Origin: Streptomyces anulatus
Lineage (GTDB): Bacteria; Actinomycetota; Actinomycetes; Streptomycetales; Streptomycetaceae
Direction of reading: 5' to 3'
DNA length: 64,000 nucleotides
Assembly: GCF_000721175.1 (NCBI RefSeq)
Contig: NZ_JOEZ01000009.1
Coordinates: 107,886 to 171,885 of the forward strand
The notes beneath the pieces were generated by a model. It did not search any database. It saw only the letters and a list, made by a program, of their open reading frames with translations, and was not told where the DNA came from. Shown here piece by piece: positions 53,306-62,328 of this stretch (position 1 is the stretch's first letter; each line of letters begins with the position of its first letter). Both the position numbers and the translations under genes were made by a program.

Positions 53306-56260
53306 TCAGCGGACGGTCGGCCGGGTGGCGTGCTCCAGCTCGATCAGCGCCGAGCGGTAGGGGTGCCCGGTGGCGCGTTCCATGCCGATCTCGCACATCC
53401 GGTTAGCCGACAGATAGGCGTCGTAGGGACGGCGGCCGACCTCGGCCGCCTCCTTGGCCGTCGCCGAGTCGGTCAACTCCTTGTGCAGCATGCCCCGGTC
53501 GCCCGCGAACGCGCAGCACCCCGCGTCGTCCGGCACCACGACCTCGTCGGCGCAGGCCTCGGCCAGCGCGCGCAACTGCCCCACGTCACCCAGGTGCTCC
53601 ATCGAACAGGTCGGATGCACGACGGCCGACCCGGCGGTGCGGAACACCGTCAGCTCCGGCAGCAGTTCGTCGGCCGCCCACACCAGCGAGTCCACGACGG
53701 TCAGTTCGCGGTGCAGCGCCCGGTTGTCCTCGGTGAGGTAGGGCACCACCTCCTCGGCGATGCCGAGCGTGCACGAGGACGCGTCCACGACCAGCGGCAG
53801 CGTGCCGCCCGCCGTCCAGGCCCAGGCGGCCTCCACGATGCGGTTCGCCATGATCCTGTTGCCCGCGGCGTAGCCCTTGGAGTGCCAGATCGTCGCACAG
53901 CACGTCCCCGCGACGTCCTCGGGGATCCACACCGGCTTCCCGGCCCGCCCGGACACGGTGACCACCGCCTCTGCCAGGGACAGGCCCGGCATCCCGTCCG
54001 GCCCGGCGAAGATGCGGTTGACGCAGGCCGGGTAGTAGACCGCGCTCGCCCCGACGCGGGTGGTGCGCGGCAGCCGCCGGGCCGCAGCACCGGGGATCTG
54101 CGGCAGCCACTCCGGTACGAGGTCGGGGCGGACGGCCTTGCGGGCGAGCCGCGTCACGGCCTGGAGCGGACCGTCGCCCACCCGCTCCCCGACCGTGCCG
54201 GCCGCCGCGACGGCGAGCCGGGCCGAGGCCTCCACCACCCGGAAGTTCTTCGCGGTGAGCGCGGCGATCCGTTCCTCGCGCGGTGTGTGCCTGCGGTGCC
54301 GGAAGCCTTTCATCATCGCCCCGGTGTCGATGCCGACCGGGCAGGCGAGCTTGCAGGTGGAGTCCCCGGCGCAGGTGTCCACGGCGTCGTATCCATAGGC
54401 GTCGAGGAGTCCGGCCTCCACCGGTGAGCCGTCGGTCTGGCGCATCATCTCCCGGCGCAGCACGATCCGCTGGCGCGGAGTGGTCGTCAGATCCTCGCTG
54501 GGGCAGGTCGGTTCGCAGAAGCCGCACTCGATGCACGGGTCGGCCACCGCCTCGACCTTCGGAATGGTCTTCAGACCCCGCAGATGGGCCCGGGGGTCCC
54601 GGTCCAGGACGATCCGCGGAGCGAGGACCCCGGCGGGATCGATGACCTGCTTCGTCCGCCACATCAGCTCGGTGGCGCGCGGCCCCCACTCCCGCTCAAG
54701 GAACGGCGCGATATTGCGTCCGGTGGCGTGCTCCGCCTTGAGCGACCCGTCGAACCGGTCCACGACCAGCGCGCAGAACTCCCGCATGAACGCGTCGTAC
54801 CGCTCGACGTCGGCCGGCTTCCCCGCGTCGAACGCGAGCAGGAAGTGCAGATTGCCGTGGGCGGCGTGACCGGCCACGGCGGCGTCGAAGCCATGGCGCG
54901 ACTGGAGCTCCAGCAGCGCCTCGCAGGCATCCGCCAGCTGGGCGGGCGGCACCGCGAAGTCCTCCGTGATCAGGGTGGTGCCCGAGGGCCGTGACCCGCC
55001 GACCGCCGTGACGAACGCCTTGCGGGCCTTCCAGTACCCGGCGATCGTCCCGGCGTCCCGAGTGAACGCGTTGGTCACCGAAGCGGCCGGGACGACCAGG
55101 TCCAGATCGGCGACGACGGCGTCGGCCGCCCGCTCGAACGCCTCCCGGCCCGCCTCGTCGGCCGCCCGGAACTCCACCAGCAGTGCGGTCGTGGTCCGGG
55201 GCAGTGCCGCCCAGTCCGCCGGAACGCCCGGCACGCTGACGGAGGCGCGCAGGGTGTTGCCGTCCATCAGCTCCACGGCGATGGCCCCCGCCTCGTTGAA
55301 CCGGGGCGCGGCGGCCGCGGCGGCGGTGAGGGAGGGGAAGAAGAGCAGGGCGCTGGAGATCCGCCGGTCCAGCGGCAGGGTGTCGAAGACGACCTCGGAG
55401 ATGAATCCGAACGTCCCCTCGGAGCCGACCATCAGCCCGCGCAGGATCTGCACCGGCGTCGCCCCGTCGAGGAAGGCGTCCAGGCGATAGCCGTTGGTGT
55501 TCTTGATCGTGTACTTGGCGCGGATCCGGGCGGTCAGCTCCTCGTCCGCCTCGATCTCCGCCTTCAGCTCCATCAGCCCCGCGCACAGCTCCGGCTCGGC
55601 GCGGGCCAGTTTCTCGTCGGCGGCGGGGTCGGCGGTGTCGACGACGGTGCCGCTCGGCAGGACGAAGGTGAGCGAGGCGAGTGTCCGGTAGGAGTTGCGG
55701 GTGGTGCCCGCGGTCATGCCCGAGGCGTTGTTGGCGACGACCCCGCCGACGGTGCAGGCGATGGCGCTGGCCGGGTCGGGGCCCAGCAGCCTGCCGTACC
55801 GGGCGAGGGTGATGTTGGCCCGCAGCACCGTCGTCCCGGGCCGGATCCGGGCCCGCGCCCCGTCGGCCAGCACCTCGACGCCGGTCCAGTGGCGGCGTAC
55901 GTCGACGAGGATGTCCTCACCCTGTGCCTGGCCGTTGAGGCTGGTGCCGGCGGCCCGGAAGACCACGTCACGCGCCTTGCCGTGGGCGTACGACAGGATC
56001 GCGGAGACGTCGTCGAGGTCCTCGGGGACCAGCACGACCTTGGGGAGGAAGCGGTAGGGGCTGGCGTCGGAGGCGTACCGCACGAGGTCGGAGATCTTCC
56101 AGAGCACCTTGTCCGCACCGAGCAGGGCCGTCAGCTCGCCGCGCAGCGGCTCCGGGGTGCCCTCGGCGCTGCGGTCGGTGACCCGGTCGGGGGCGGGTTC
56201 CCGTGCCGTTCCTGGGCGCAGGGCTTCCGGGTCGGGCTCCAGCAGCGGCATGTCGGCCAT
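53306..56260 (-). CDS. FAD-linked oxidase with Fe-S and cysteine-rich domains (D-lactate/glycolate oxidoreductase type)
   Basis: A 984-residue multidomain enzyme. Residues ~70-270 are an FAD-binding PCMH domain (PKVVLVPEDLDDVSAILSYA, GGVVANNASGMTAGTTRNSY). ~280-540 are an FAD-oxidase C-terminal domain. ~565-660 are 4Fe-4S motifs (CIECGFCEPTCPSEDL; CAGDSTCKLACPVGID). ~700-980 hold two cysteine-rich CCG-type domains (GTCCATIWHSKG; DDAGCCAFAGDRG). This is the layout of GlcD/GlcF-like fusions and Dld-type D-lactate dehydrogenases. It probably feeds electrons to the quinone pool. The exact substrate is unknown. Confidence 0.94.
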   Translation of the reverse strand: MADMPLLEPDPEALRPGTAREPAPDRVTDRSAEGTPEPLRGELTALLGADKVLWKISDLVRYASDASPYRFLPKVVLVPEDLDDVSAILSYAHGKARDVVFRAAGTSLNGQAQGEDILVDVRRHWTGVEVLADGARARIRPGTTVLRANITLARYGRLLGPDPASAIACTVGGVVANNASGMTAGTTRNSYRTLASLTFVLPSGTVVDTADPAADEKLARAEPELCAGLMELKAEIEADEELTARIRAKYTIKNTNGYRLDAFLDGATPVQILRGLMVGSEGTFGFISEVVFDTLPLDRRISSALLFFPSLTAAAAAAPRFNEAGAIAVELMDGNTLRASVSVPGVPADWAALPRTTTALLVEFRAADEAGREAFERAADAVVADLDLVVPAASVTNAFTRDAGTIAGYWKARKAFVTAVGGSRPSGTTLITEDFAVPPAQLADACEALLELQSRHGFDAAVAGHAAHGNLHFLLAFDAGKPADVERYDAFMREFCALVVDRFDGSLKAEHATGRNIAPFLEREWGPRATELMWRTKQVIDPAGVLAPRIVLDRDPRAHLRGLKTIPKVEAVADPCIECGFCEPTCPSEDLTTTPRQRIVLRREMMRQTDGSPVEAGLLDAYGYDAVDTCAGDSTCKLACPVGIDTGAMMKGFRHRRHTPREERIAALTAKNFRVVEASARLAVAAAGTVGERVGDGPLQAVTRLARKAVRPDLVPEWLPQIPGAAARRLPRTTRVGASAVYYPACVNRIFAGPDGMPGLSLAEAVVTVSGRAGKPVWIPEDVAGTCCATIWHSKGYAAGNRIMANRIVEAAWAWTAGGTLPLVVDASSCTLGIAEEVVPYLTEDNRALHRELTVVDSLVWAADELLPELTVFRTAGSAVVHPTCSMEHLGDVGQLRALAEACADEVVVPDDAGCCAFAGDRGMLHKELTDSATAKEAAEVGRRPYDAYLSANRMCEIGMERATGHPYRSALIELEHATRPTVR

Positions 56261-56315
56261 CTCCTCGGCGGCTCGGCGCGGTGCTCGGCAGTGGTGTTCC
56301 GGCGTGCTGTCGCGC

Positions 56316-56813
56316 TCAGCAGCGGCGTTCCGGCATGCCGTCGACCAGAGCGGACAGCAGCCCGCCGAGCACCTCGCGCTGATCGGTGGTCAATGGCGCC
56401 AGGATCTCCTCCGCGGCCGCCCGGCGCGCGCTGCGCAGGGATCGCAGCGTGGCGCGCCCCTCGTCCGTGATCTCGACGCGGACCACCCGGCGGCTGTCGG
56501 GGTCCGCGGCGCGGCGCACCCGGCCGCTCGCCTCCAGCGCGTCGACCAGCGTCGTCACGGCGCGCGGAACGACGTCCAGGCGCCGGGCGAGATCCGCCAT
56601 CCGGGGGGCCGCGTCGTAGCTCGCGACCGTCCGCAGGAGCCGGAACTGGGCCGGAGTGATGTCGATCGGCTCCAGCTGGCGGGTCTGGATGCGGTGCAGC
56701 CGACGGGTCAGCCGCAGCAACTGCTCGGCGAGCATGCCGTCGGTGTCGGGGGAGCCGGGGGAGCTCGAGGAGCCGGGCGGGCCATGCGAACCGGGGGAAT
56801 CTGGGGCGTCCAT
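56316..56813 (-). CDS. MarR-family transcriptional regulator
   Basis: A 165-residue winged-helix protein: ITPAQFRLLRTVASYDAAPRMADLARRLDVVPRAVTTLVDALEASGRVRRAADPDSRRVVRVEITDEG contains the recognition helix and the DxR wing. The first ~25 residues are Gly/Ser/Pro-rich and may not belong to the folded protein; the ATG at 56739 (MLAEQLLRL) is another possible start. It is divergent from an ABC exporter, with a perfect palindrome between, so it is probably that exporter's repressor. Confidence 0.92.
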   Translation of the reverse strand: MDAPDSPGSHGPPGSSSSPGSPDTDGMLAEQLLRLTRRLHRIQTRQLEPIDITPAQFRLLRTVASYDAAPRMADLARRLDVVPRAVTTLVDALEASGRVRRAADPDSRRVVRVEITDEGRATLRSLRSARRAAAEEILAPLTTDQREVLGGLLSALVDGMPERRC

Positions 56814-56837
56814 ACGGGAACGATATCAGGACCTTGT

Positions 56838-56862
56838 TCATTGTGAGTACAGGTAACAATGA
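56838..56862. promoter_or_regulatory. Palindrome between the MarR and ABC exporter genes
   Basis: TCATTGT (56838-56844) and ACAATGA (56856-56862) are exact complements, centred at 56850, in an AT-rich island between the divergent genes (starts 56813 and 56927). It is a strong candidate MarR operator. Confidence 0.7.
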
Positions 56863-56926
56863 GCTAGGCTCTCCATGTGCGAGGCCGGGAGAGCCCGGCC
56901 GCGCCTCACGCCCGACGAAGGAGCCC

Positions 56927-58741
56927 ATGAAACCCGACGAACCCACGTGGACGCCCCCACCTGACGCCCATGCCGCAGACCGGCCGCCCGCCGAGGTGCG
57001 CCGCATCCTCCGGCTCTTCCACCCCTACCGCGGCCGCCTCGCCGTCGTCGGCCTGCTGGTCGGCGCCTCCTCCCTGGTGTCGGTCGCCTCCCCGTTCCTG
57101 CTGCGCGAGATCCTGGACACCGCCATCCCGCAGGGACGCACGGGCCTGCTGACCCTGCTGGCGCTCGGCATGATCCTCACCGCCGTGGTGACCAGTGTCT
57201 TCGGCGTGCTCCAGACGCTGATCTCGACCACGGTCGGTCAGCGCGTCATGCACGACCTGCGCACCGCCGTCTACACCCAGCTCCAGCGGATGCCGCTCGC
57301 CTTCTTCACCCGCACCCGCACGGGCGAGGTCCAGTCCCGTATCGCCAACGACATCGGCGGCATGCAGGCGACGGTCACCTCCACCGCGACCTCCCTGGTC
57401 TCCAACCTCACGGCCGTCATCGCGACCGTCGTCGCCATGCTCGCCCTCGACTGGCGGCTCACCGTCGTCTCGCTGCTCCTGCTGCCGGTCTTCGTAGCGA
57501 TCAGCCGCCGGGTGGGCCGGGAACGCAAGAGGATCACCACCCAGCGCCAGAAGCAGATGGCCGCGATGGCCGCCACAGTCACCGAGTCCCTCTCGGTCAG
57601 CGGCATCCTGCTCGGCCGCACGATGGGCCGCTCCGACTCCCTCACCCAGGGCTTCGCCGAGGAGTCCGAGCGTCTGGTCGACCTCGAAGTGCGCTCCAGC
57701 ATGGCCGGCCGCTGGCGGATGTCCACGATCGGCATCGTGATGGCCGCCATGCCCGCGGTCATCTACTGGGCGGCCGGACTCACCCTCCAGTCCGGCGCCA
57801 CCGCCGTCTCCCTCGGCACGCTGGTCGCCTTCGTCACGCTCCAGCAGGGGCTGTTCCGCCCGGCGGTCAGCCTGCTCTCCACCGGTGTGCAGATGCAGAC
57901 CTCCCTCGCCCTCTTCCAGCGCATCTTCGAGTACCTCGACCTCACGGTGGACATCACCGAACCGGAGAAGCCGGTCCGCCTGGAGAAGATCCGCGGCGAG
58001 ATCGCCTTCGAGAACGTCGACTTCAGCTACGACGAGAAGAACGGCCCGACGCTCACCGGCATCGATGTGACCGTCCCCGCGGGGGCCGGCCTCGCGGTCG
58101 TCGGGTCCACCGGTTCCGGCAAGTCGACCCTGAGCTACCTCGTGCCCCGGCTGTACGACGTCACCGGCGGCCGGGTCACGCTCGACGGGGTCGACGTCCG
58201 CGACCTGGACTTCGACACTCTCGCCCGAGCGGTCGGCGTCGTCTCCCAGGAGACCTACCTCTTCCACGCCTCGGTCGCCGACAACCTGCGCTTCGCCAAG
58301 CCGGACGCCACCGACGAGGAGATCGAGGACGCGGCCCGCGCCGCGCAGATCCACGACCACATCGCCTCCCTGCCCGATGGCTACGACACCCTCGTCGGCG
58401 AGCGCGGCTACCGCTTCTCGGGCGGCGAGAAGCAGCGCCTCGCCATCGCCCGCACCATCCTGCGCGACCCGCCGGTGCTGATCCTCGACGAGGCGACCAG
58501 CGCGCTCGACACCCGTACGGAACAGGCCGTGCAGGAAGCGATCGACGCCCTGGCCGCCGGACGGACCACGCTCACCATCGCGCACCGCCTCTCCACCGTC
58601 CGCGACGCCGACCAGATCGTCGTCCTGGAGGACGGCCGGGCCGCCGAGCGCGGTACGCACGAGGAGCTGCTCCACCGCAACGGCCGATACGCCGCCCTGA
58701 TCCGCCGCGACTCCCACCCGGCCCCGGTCCCGGCCCTCTGA
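56927..58741 (+). CDS. ABC exporter (homodimer-type half-transporter)
   Basis: A 604-residue protein. Six-helix exporter domain ~30-330 (GRLAVVGLLVGASSLVSVASPFLL, LLTLLALGMILTAVVTSVFGVL) and ATPase domain ~365-600 with Walker A VVGSTGSGKSTLSYL, signature FSGGEKQRLAIARTI, Walker B VLILDEATSALD and the H-loop TIAHRLSTV. All are intact, unlike the heterodimer at 47.7-51.4 kb. The ATG at 56927 has AAGGAG upstream at short spacing. Controlled, by inference, by the divergent MarR protein; a drug or lipid substrate is likely. Confidence 0.95.
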   Translation: MKPDEPTWTPPPDAHAADRPPAEVRRILRLFHPYRGRLAVVGLLVGASSLVSVASPFLLREILDTAIPQGRTGLLTLLALGMILTAVVTSVFGVLQTLISTTVGQRVMHDLRTAVYTQLQRMPLAFFTRTRTGEVQSRIANDIGGMQATVTSTATSLVSNLTAVIATVVAMLALDWRLTVVSLLLLPVFVAISRRVGRERKRITTQRQKQMAAMAATVTESLSVSGILLGRTMGRSDSLTQGFAEESERLVDLEVRSSMAGRWRMSTIGIVMAAMPAVIYWAAGLTLQSGATAVSLGTLVAFVTLQQGLFRPAVSLLSTGVQMQTSLALFQRIFEYLDLTVDITEPEKPVRLEKIRGEIAFENVDFSYDEKNGPTLTGIDVTVPAGAGLAVVGSTGSGKSTLSYLVPRLYDVTGGRVTLDGVDVRDLDFDTLARAVGVVSQETYLFHASVADNLRFAKPDATDEEIEDAARAAQIHDHIASLPDGYDTLVGERGYRFSGGEKQRLAIARTILRDPPVLILDEATSALDTRTEQAVQEAIDALAAGRTTLTIAHRLSTVRDADQIVVLEDGRAAERGTHEELLHRNGRYAALIRRDSHPAPVPAL

Positions 58742-58805
58742 CGGACCTCGGCGGGACCGGCCCTGACGTGACCGGCGCGGCACGCGTACGGCATGATCGC
58801 CGCGC

Positions 58806-59417
58806 ATGAGAGCTCTCCTCGGGGCGGAACTCCCCGGCTACCGAACCGTCGACACCGACACCTGGCTGAACGACCACGGCGATGTGCTGTCGTTGCACTT
58901 CTTCGACCTGCCGCCGGATCTGCCGGCGGCCCTGGACGACGGCCCGTCCCTGCGCCACGGCCTCACCCACTTCACCGCACAAGCGGGCGGCGGGCTCATC
59001 GAGGCGTCGGTGAAGCGACTGGGCGAGCTGCCGGCCCTGCGCCAGATACTCAAACTGCCGCTGCCGGGACAGCCCAGCGGCCAGGCGTTCATCGGCAGCT
59101 TCACCGTGCCGCGCGCCGGATGCAGCACCGTCGTGAAGGTCCAGGCGGCGGAACGCGGCATGACGGGCATGCGGGAAGCGGTGGTGCTGGCCAAGCTCGG
59201 CCCCGACCAGTACTTCCGGCCGCACCCCTACGCCCCCGAGGTCCAGGGCGGGCTGCCCTTCCACGCGGCGGACCACGCCCAGTGGGACACGGATTTCCCG
59301 GACCATCCGCTCACCCGGGTCCGCCGGACGCTCGACGTCCTCGCGACGGCGGTGACGGTCGCACCCGAGTTCACCGCTCTGCCGCCCTTCACCGGACCGG
59401 CCACGGCGAACGGCTGA
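58806..59417 (+). CDS. Conserved-looking hypothetical protein
   Basis: A 203-residue soluble protein that I do not recognise. It begins MRALLGAELPGYRTVDTDTW and contains LSLHFFDLPPDLPAAL, FIGSFTVPRAGCSTVVKVQAAERGMTGMREAVV and GLPFHAADHAQWDTDFPDHPLTRVRRTLD. The mix of beta-like strands and a Trp/His-rich segment suggests an alpha/beta fold. Codon use is normal for the genome. It follows the exporter by 64 bp on the same strand and may be co-transcribed. Confidence 0.78.
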   Translation: MRALLGAELPGYRTVDTDTWLNDHGDVLSLHFFDLPPDLPAALDDGPSLRHGLTHFTAQAGGGLIEASVKRLGELPALRQILKLPLPGQPSGQAFIGSFTVPRAGCSTVVKVQAAERGMTGMREAVVLAKLGPDQYFRPHPYAPEVQGGLPFHAADHAQWDTDFPDHPLTRVRRTLDVLATAVTVAPEFTALPPFTGPATANG

Positions 59418-59447
59418 GCCGGCCGGCCCCGTACACGTGAACGCAGC

Positions 59448-59485
59448 GGCGCCGCCGCTCCCGTGGGACGGGGAGCGACGGCGCC
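59448..59485. terminator. Terminator between the hypothetical gene and the 19-residue peptide gene
   Basis: GGCGCCGCCGCTCCC (59448-59462) and GGGAGCGACGGCGCC (59471-59485) pair with one mismatch around an eight-base loop. It lies 14 bp after the peptide stop on the minus strand and 30 bp after the hypothetical gene's stop on the plus strand, so it serves both. Confidence 0.8.
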
Positions 59486-59499
59486 GGGCGGAGCAATGG

Positions 59500-59559
59500 T
59501 CAGACGAGCCAACCCACGAAGTGGACGACGCCGGCAAGCAGGTTGGTCAGGAAGTTCAT
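59500..59559 (-). CDS. 19-residue hydrophobic peptide
   Basis: The peptide is MNFLTNLLAGVVHFVGWLV followed by TGA. It would be a single amphipathic or membrane-spanning helix with no charged residue except a possible His, and aromatic residues at both ends. The ATG at 59559 has an excellent AGGAG eight bases upstream, and a dedicated hairpin follows the stop; these signals are why I call it a gene despite its size. It could be a membrane-active toxin, a signal or a regulator of a membrane complex; nothing in the sequence decides this. Divergent from mltG. Confidence 0.62.
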   Translation of the reverse strand: MNFLTNLLAGVVHFVGWLV

Positions 59560-59693
59560 CTGGTCTTCTCCTCGTACGTGGTGCATCTGCGGGACTGCGC
59601 AGTAGCGGTCTGCAGCCCGTCGACTGCGCTCTGCAATCATCAGGCCCCGGACGAGTGAACAGCAGCGAATCTCCTGACGATCACACGTTCCAG

Positions 59694-59715
59694 CGAACAC
59701 CCGATCCCGTGTTCG
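59694..59715. promoter_or_regulatory. Inverted repeat upstream of the MltG-like gene
   Basis: CGAACAC (59694-59700) and GTGTTCG (59709-59715) are exact complements, followed by two GTGTTCCGG copies (from about 59717 and 59732). The region between the peptide gene and mltG (59560-59827) is otherwise without features. A candidate operator; the regulator is unknown. Confidence 0.4.
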
Positions 59716-59827
59716 TGTGTTCCGGGATCCGCGTGTTCCGGTCGCCCGCTACGGCGTTCGTGTCGCCCGGGCCGACGCCGTGGCCGGGCTACCGGCGGCG
59801 GCTCGCACCCCGGGTTAACGTGCCCGC

Positions 59828-60688
59828 ATGGTGAACGAGTCCCCGGACGCCCGCCCCCGCCGCAGACTCCGCCCGACCCGCCGCGGGAAGATCGTCCTGG
59901 TAGTCGGCGCACTGCTCGTCGTGTCGGCCGCCGTCCTGATCCCGCTGTCCCTGATCGGATCGGACGAGCGTCAGAAAGAGGAGGAGAGCACGCGGAGCAC
60001 CCTGATGATCCCCGAGGGCCGTCGCGCCTCGCAGGTGTACGAGGCCGTCGACCAGGCGCTCGGCCTGAAGCCCGGCAGCACGCGGAAGGCCGCGTCGACG
60101 GTGGACCTCGCTCTGCCCGCCGAGGCCGCGGGCAACCCCGAGGGATATCTCTTCCCGGCCACGTACCCGGTCGACGCAGAGACCGAGCCCACCGGTCTGC
60201 TGCGCTACATGGCCGCCACCGCCCGCAAGCACTTCGGCGCGGACCATGTCACGGCAGGGGCCCAGCGCAACAACGTCTCCGTCTACGACACGATCACGAT
60301 CGCCAGCATCGTCCAGGCCGAGGCCGACACCGCCTCCGACATGGGCAAGGTGGCCCGGGTCGTCTACAACCGGCTGCTCAAGGACATGCCGCTGCAGATG
60401 GACTCCACCATCAACTACGCCCTCAAGCGCTCCACCCTGGACACGACGACCACCGACACCCAGCTGGACAGTCCGTACAACAGCTACCGGATCAAGGGCC
60501 TGCCGCCGACACCCATCGGCAACCCGGGGGAGGAGGCGCTGCGCGCGGCCGTCAGCCCCACACCCGGGCCCTGGCTGTACTTCGTCACGGTCGGCCCCGG
60601 CGACACCCGGTTCACCGACAGTTACGACGAGCAGCAGAAGAACGTCGAGGAGTTCAACCGCAACCGCGGCTCCGCCACCACGAGCTGA
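59828..60688 (+). CDS. mltG: Endolytic transglycosylase MltG-like protein
   Basis: A 286-residue YceG-like protein. A basic N-terminus (RPRRRLRPTRRGK) precedes one transmembrane helix (IVLVVGALLVVSAAVLIPLSLIG, ~22-45). The catalytic domain has EGYLFPATYPV, the catalytic Glu in IASIVQAEA, VARVVYNRLLKDMPLQMDSTINYAL, SPYNSYRIKGLPPTPIGNPGEEALRAAVSP and YFVTVGPGDTRFTD. It cuts nascent glycan strands to release them. It is shorter than the usual actinobacterial MltG, so it is probably a secondary paralogue. Confidence 0.92.
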   Translation: MVNESPDARPRRRLRPTRRGKIVLVVGALLVVSAAVLIPLSLIGSDERQKEEESTRSTLMIPEGRRASQVYEAVDQALGLKPGSTRKAASTVDLALPAEAAGNPEGYLFPATYPVDAETEPTGLLRYMAATARKHFGADHVTAGAQRNNVSVYDTITIASIVQAEADTASDMGKVARVVYNRLLKDMPLQMDSTINYALKRSTLDTTTTDTQLDSPYNSYRIKGLPPTPIGNPGEEALRAAVSPTPGPWLYFVTVGPGDTRFTDSYDEQQKNVEEFNRNRGSATTS

Positions 60689-60710
60689 CCGAGTCCGCCG
60701 ACGGACGTGT

Positions 60711-61844
60711 TCACGCCTCCGCGACGCGGGCGCCGACGACCGCCACCCCGGATTCCCGGTCGGTCCGCCCGCCACCGGTCCCCTTCAGCAGCCGCATGAC
60801 CGACCGGACCGCCGCACGGCCCGCGCGGTTGGCGCCGATGGTGCTGGCGGACGGGCCGTACCCGACGAGATGCACACGTCCGTCGCGGACGGCGCGGGTG
60901 TCCTCGGCCCGGATGCCGCCACCCGGCTCGCGCAGTCTCAGCGGCGCCAGATGCTCCACGGCGGGCCGGAACCCGGTCGCCCACAGGATCACATCGGCCT
61001 CGACGACACGACCGCCGTCCCAGGCCACGCCGCTCGGCGTGATCCGGTCGAACATCGGCAGCCGGTCCAACACCCCCTCCTCCCGGGCCCGCCGCACCGC
61101 ATCGGTCATCGGCAGCCCGGTCACGCTGACCACGCTGCGCGGCGGCAGCCCGTTGCGTACCCGCTCCTCCACCATCGCCACGGCCGCCCGCCCCCACTCC
61201 TCGGTGAACGGCCCCTCGCGGAAGACCGGTTCGCTGCGGGTCACCCAGAAGGTGCCGACCGCGTGCTCGGCGATCTCCATCAGGTGCTGCGTACCGGAGG
61301 CGCCGCCCCCGACCACGATGACACGCTGCCTCGCGAACTCTTCGGGCCCCGGGTAGCTCGCCGTGTGCAACTGCCGCCCCCGGAACGTCTCCTGGCCCGG
61401 GTAGCGCGGCCAGAACGGCCGGTCCCAGGTGCCGGTCGCGTTGATCAGGGCCCGCGGAGCATACGGTCCCTCGGATGTCTCCACGAGCAGCCGCCCGCCG
61501 CTTCCCTCCCGTACGGCGCTCACCTCCACCGGGCGGTGGACCCGCAGGTCGAAGCGCTCCTCGTACGCGGCGAAATACGCGCCGATCACCTCCGACGAGG
61601 GGCGGTCGGGGTCGGCGCCGGTCAGCTCCATGCCCGGCAGCGCGTGCATCCCGTGGACCTTGCCGTACGTCAGCGAGGGCCAGCGGAACTGCCACGCCCC
61701 GCCCGGCCGGGGCGCATGGTCCAGCACGACGAAGCCGACGTCCGGCTCCAGCCCGACGCGGCGCAGGTGGTGGGCGGCGGACAGCCCCGCCTGCCCCGCG
61801 CCGATCACGACCACGTCCAGCTCGCGCACCCCAGAAAAGTTCAC
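60711..61844 (-). CDS. Flavin-containing monooxygenase-like protein
   Basis: A 377-residue class B flavoprotein monooxygenase-like enzyme. The FAD motif is VVVIGAGQAGLSAAHHL, the NADPH motif is VIVVGGGASGTQHL, and ATGTWDRPFWP and WATGFRPAVEHLAPL are family signatures. The substrate is unknown (N- or S-oxygenation, or an arsenic-locus type). The GTG at 61844 has no good ribosome-binding site; a GTG at 61829 is possible. A strong hairpin begins 18 bp upstream and a leader peptide lies ~490 bp upstream on the same strand. Confidence 0.9.
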   Translation of the reverse strand: MNFSGVRELDVVVIGAGQAGLSAAHHLRRVGLEPDVGFVVLDHAPRPGGAWQFRWPSLTYGKVHGMHALPGMELTGADPDRPSSEVIGAYFAAYEERFDLRVHRPVEVSAVREGSGGRLLVETSEGPYAPRALINATGTWDRPFWPRYPGQETFRGRQLHTASYPGPEEFARQRVIVVGGGASGTQHLMEIAEHAVGTFWVTRSEPVFREGPFTEEWGRAAVAMVEERVRNGLPPRSVVSVTGLPMTDAVRRAREEGVLDRLPMFDRITPSGVAWDGGRVVEADVILWATGFRPAVEHLAPLRLREPGGGIRAEDTRAVRDGRVHLVGYGPSASTIGANRAGRAAVRSVMRLLKGTGGGRTDRESGVAVVGARVAEA

Positions 61845-61861
61845 GCTTCTACTAACTGCGA

Positions 61862-61905
61862 GGGGCTCCGGGATCTTCCCGAACGGGAGAGGGTCCCGGA
61901 GCCCC
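61862..61905 (-). promoter_or_regulatory. Strong hairpin just upstream of the monooxygenase gene
   Basis: GGGGCTCCGGGA (61862-61873) pairs with TCCCGGAGCCCC (61894-61905), continued by an inner CCCG/CGGG stem with a bulge. It lies between the leader peptide and the monooxygenase start and may be an attenuator or a terminator. 61906-62328 holds a possible degraded reading frame on the minus strand (YPHLEEAYWFGEGVTPEPARRG near 62085-62130) that shifts frame soon afterwards; I cannot support a gene there. Confidence 0.55.
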
Positions 61906-62328
61906 GATGGTGTCCACCGGTGTCCACGTCGCAGTGGCAGGGTTCGGCGGCCTCCGGCGAGCAGCAGCGGCGCCCCGCCCCGGAGCCGGGACGGTCCGGT
62001 TGTCGGCGCCGGCCTCGCCCAGCAGCGGCGACGCGGAACGGTCGGCAGCAGTCCGCGCCGGGCCGGCTCGGGCGTGACCCCCTCGCCGAACCAGTACGCC
62101 TCCTCCAGGTGCGGATACGCGGACACGCCGAGGTACCCCGTACCCACACGGCACGACCACCGGAGACCGACGGGACAGGGGAAGGCAGGAGCGGGCGGCG
62201 CGCTCAGCGGTGTTGGGAGGCATGGATCCGGATGCGACTACGGGCAGGGGGGCGGAGGAACACCGCAGGCGCAGCCGTGCGGCCGGAAACAGTCCGGAAG
62301 CCCTGAAGGGGAGAGCGCTGAGAGTGCG

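Noticed and set aside
52628..54427. A 599-residue plus-strand frame over the GH109-type and FAD/Fe-S genes
   Set aside because: It spans two opposite-strand genes and their terminator and shows no recognisable domain.
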